From positions 1-9,263 of the forward strand of contig JAAZPN010000132.1 of assembly GCA_012797215.1 (NCBI GenBank): a DNA stretch of 9,263 nt, in the 5' to 3' direction. The notes below the pieces were generated by a model. The model was not told the DNA's origin. It saw only the letters and a program-made list of their open reading frames with translations, and ran no database searches. Every line of letters starts with the position of its first letter. Positions within the stretch are counted from its first letter, which is position 1. This document shows, piece after piece, positions 7,991-9,263 of the stretch. This stretch comes from Chloroflexota bacterium. GTDB lineage: Bacteria; Chloroflexota; Anaerolineae; Anaerolineales; Anaerolineaceae. The position numbers and the translations under genes are program-made.

Positions 7991-8006
7991 TGCAAGCGCG
8001 CTTGCA
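7991..8006. repeat. perfect 16-bp palindrome, possible operator upstream of msrB
   Basis: TGCAAGCGCGCTTGCA is fully self-complementary. It lies 15 bases upstream of the msrB -10 hexamer, overlapping the -35 region, where a bound repressor would block transcription. The shape (TGnAA outer parts, CG centre) recalls LacI/GalR-type operators, but these usually have a 14-bp core, so the regulator family is not assigned. There is no T-run next to it, so it is not a terminator. Confidence 0.5.
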
Positions 8007-8032
8007 CACTCCTAGTACAGCCTTGTTAACAT

Positions 8033-8056
8033 AAAAAGCTGCCGGTCTCGGCAGCT
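8033..8056 (-). terminator. rho-independent terminator of the ROK gene
   Basis: On the - strand AGCTGCCG pairs with CGGCAGCT (8 bp, loop of four) and runs into a stretch of five T's. It lies 22 bases after the ROK stop and separates it from msrB-msrA. Confidence 0.88.
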
Positions 8057-8078
8057 CTTAACAACGAGAATACATTAC

Positions 8079-9056
8079 TTACAGGTCACCCTTGTGCGCC
8101 GCCCAGACAGCTAAACCGATGATGCCAGCGTCATTTCCCAAGTCACCAGGCACAATTTCAACTTGTTCAGATGGCATAATAATCATGCGCCGTTTCACTT
8201 CTTCCCGAATCGGGCGCAAGAGCAGTTCCCCGGCCGCTGCTACCCCGCCTGTCACGACCACGCGCTTTGGCCCTACTACCAAAGCTGCATTCATGATTGC
8301 CACGCCAATGTAAGCGCCGGCGGTATCCCAAATTGAAAGCGCGACTTCGTCGCCAGCTTCCGCGGCAGTCGCAATGACATGCGCGGTAATTTTGTTGAGG
8401 TCGTAATTCACTAGCTCGCCAATTTTCGTCGCTTGCCCCTGTACCACCGCTTTTAAGCCCATGGCCGCGATGGCCGGACCGGACGCGAAAGTTTCCACGC
8501 AGCCGTAGTTGCCGCAACCGCACTTGGGGCCGTGAAAATCCACAGTTATGTGCCCGAGCTCTCCGGCAGTGCCGCCCTGATTCAGGACTAGCTGGTTATT
8601 AATCACCACGCCACCGCCGATGCCGGTTCCAATCGCAAGGCAGAGCATGCAATCCACACCCTTGCCGGCGCCATATGCCCATTCTCCATAGGTGATTGCG
8701 CGAACATCGTTCATGAGGTATACCGGCACCTTGAGGTGACTTTCCAGCAGGGCTTTTAACGGGACGTCAATCCAGTGTCCAGGGAAATTTGGGATGAAGC
8801 TGGTGAGCCCCTTCTCAATATCCAGTCTGCCCGGGGCGGATAAGCCCACACCACCAATCTGGGACCACTCAAAACCCGCTTCGGCAACCATTTCCGTGAT
8901 CAGATTCGCAATGCGGCTGATGACCGCCTCGTGGCCGAGGTATGAGAGTGTTTTGGTGTCCTTGGAGGCAATTACCTGACCGGTGCTCATATCCACCAGC
9001 CCGGCTTTGATGTTCGTGCCGCCTAAATCGCAGCCTACGTAGTACTGGGTATGCAT
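8079..9056 (-). CDS. ROK-family sugar kinase, probable glucokinase
   Basis: This 325-residue cytoplasmic ROK protein probably phosphorylates glucose with ATP. It is enzyme-type: there is no N-terminal helix-turn-helix, as ROK repressors have. The phosphate-binding DLGGTNIK is at 10-17, the catalytic Asp117 is in LMNDVRA, and GTGIGGG is at 143-149. The sugar and zinc region contains GELGH (165-169) and the Cys triad of CGCGNYGC (179-186), with zinc ligands His169, Cys179, Cys181 and Cys186. VVVTGG (266-271) and NDAGIIGLA (308-316) complete the fold. After the catalytic Asp it reads VRAITYGE where many ROK kinases have ANAAALGE. AGGAG seven bases upstream supports the start. The gene stands alone between its own promoter and terminator. 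With the GH3 enzyme nearby, a role in phosphorylating released glucose is plausible. Fructose, mannose or an N-acetylated sugar cannot be excluded. Confidence 0.92.
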   Translation of the reverse strand: MHTQYYVGCDLGGTNIKAGLVDMSTGQVIASKDTKTLSYLGHEAVISRIANLITEMVAEAGFEWSQIGGVGLSAPGRLDIEKGLTSFIPNFPGHWIDVPLKALLESHLKVPVYLMNDVRAITYGEWAYGAGKGVDCMLCLAIGTGIGGGVVINNQLVLNQGGTAGELGHITVDFHGPKCGCGNYGCVETFASGPAIAAMGLKAVVQGQATKIGELVNYDLNKITAHVIATAAEAGDEVALSIWDTAGAYIGVAIMNAALVVGPKRVVVTGGVAAAGELLLRPIREEVKRRMIIMPSEQVEIVPGDLGNDAGIIGLAVWAAHKGDL

Positions 9057-9063
9057 GCTTTCT

Positions 9064-9095
9064 CTCCTGCTTGCGTTATTTCAGAAAGAATTATA
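9064..9095 (-). promoter_or_regulatory. promoter and ribosome site of the ROK gene
   Basis: On the - strand a consensus TATAAT (9090-9095) is followed by a leader of about 27 bases holding AGGAG (9064-9068), which is seven bases before ATG 9056. No convincing -35 box is visible. The leader also contains GCAAGC, the half-site core of the palindrome near msrB, but only as a single half. Confidence 0.6.
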
Positions 9096-9154
9096 CACGC
9101 CGCGGGCGGAATTCGGACGAGCGGAATCTGCTTTCTTGTGTAGGCAGCCGCAGA

Positions 9155-9263
9155 ATGAGGAAAATTGCGGCGATATCTATCAGTCAAGAGAAGCAAGCCT
9201 CAAGGAGGAAATTCGTCCTTGGGGAGAGGCGCAGGGAAGTCGGGTTAATTCGCAATGCTATTC
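9155..9263 (+). CDS. possible start of a divergent gene, cut by the window edge
   Basis: From ATG 9155 the frame is open for 36 codons to the end of the window. The first residues, MRKIAAISISQEK, faintly resemble the beginning of MOSC-domain proteins, but the later part does not show the expected Gly-Asp-Ala-His motif within what is visible. The stretch uses AGG five times, unlike the CGC-rich Arg usage of the neighbouring genes, and no good ribosome site precedes it. It may be non-coding. An imperfect inverted repeat (CAAGGA 9211-9216 with TCCTTG near 9225-9230) lies inside it. Confidence 0.2.
   Translation, partial: MRKIAAISISQEKQASRRKFVLGERRREVGLIRNAI

Noticed and set aside
7956..8009. 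ATG 8009 or ATG 7979 as the start of MsrB
   Set aside because: The extra residues do not match the family, and the stretch includes the palindrome and the extended -10 promoter.

Overview
The window carries seven confidently placed protein genes, one doubtful partial gene at the right edge, and clear transcription signals between them. No RNA gene, insertion sequence, CRISPR array or prophage piece was seen. The gene set (alkyl-DHAP-synthase-like flavoenzyme with an FGGY kinase, cytoplasmic GH3 beta-glycosidase, ROK sugar kinase, msrB-msrA, NYN-LOTUS protein), the moderately high GC and the promoters with TATAAT -10 boxes but poor -35 boxes would suit a fermentative bacterium such as a member of Chloroflexota class Anaerolineae. 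That placement is inference from general knowledge, not from a search.

Left part, + strand (44-3389): a strong Shine-Dalgarno leads into an FAD enzyme of the alkyldihydroxyacetonephosphate synthase type. Its stop codon overlaps the start of an FGGY-family kinase by one base (TGATG), and the pair ends at a good hairpin terminator. The pair could make the ether bond of ether lipids or act on a related three-carbon phosphate, with the kinase providing a phosphorylated precursor. The kinase substrate cannot be read from sequence.

Middle (3390-6176): a 14-nt inverted repeat, a TATAAT box and a GGAGG site precede a cytoplasmic GH3 beta-glycosidase with a PA14-like insert. It probably hydrolyses imported oligosaccharides. 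It converges with the NYN gene on a shared hairpin terminator.

Right part, - strand (6185-9095), in order of transcription: a ROK sugar kinase (probable glucokinase) with its own promoter and terminator; the msrB-msrA methionine sulfoxide repair operon (4-bp overlap) with an extended -10 promoter beside a perfect 16-bp palindrome; and a LabA/DUF88 NYN-domain protein with a C-terminal LOTUS domain whose -10 box lies so close to its ATG that the mRNA is probably leaderless. The GH3 enzyme and the ROK kinase together could release glucose inside the cell and phosphorylate it.

I found no convincing entirely new system. The points most worth a second look are the synthase-kinase pair, the leaderless NYN-LOTUS gene and the palindrome next to the msrB promoter.
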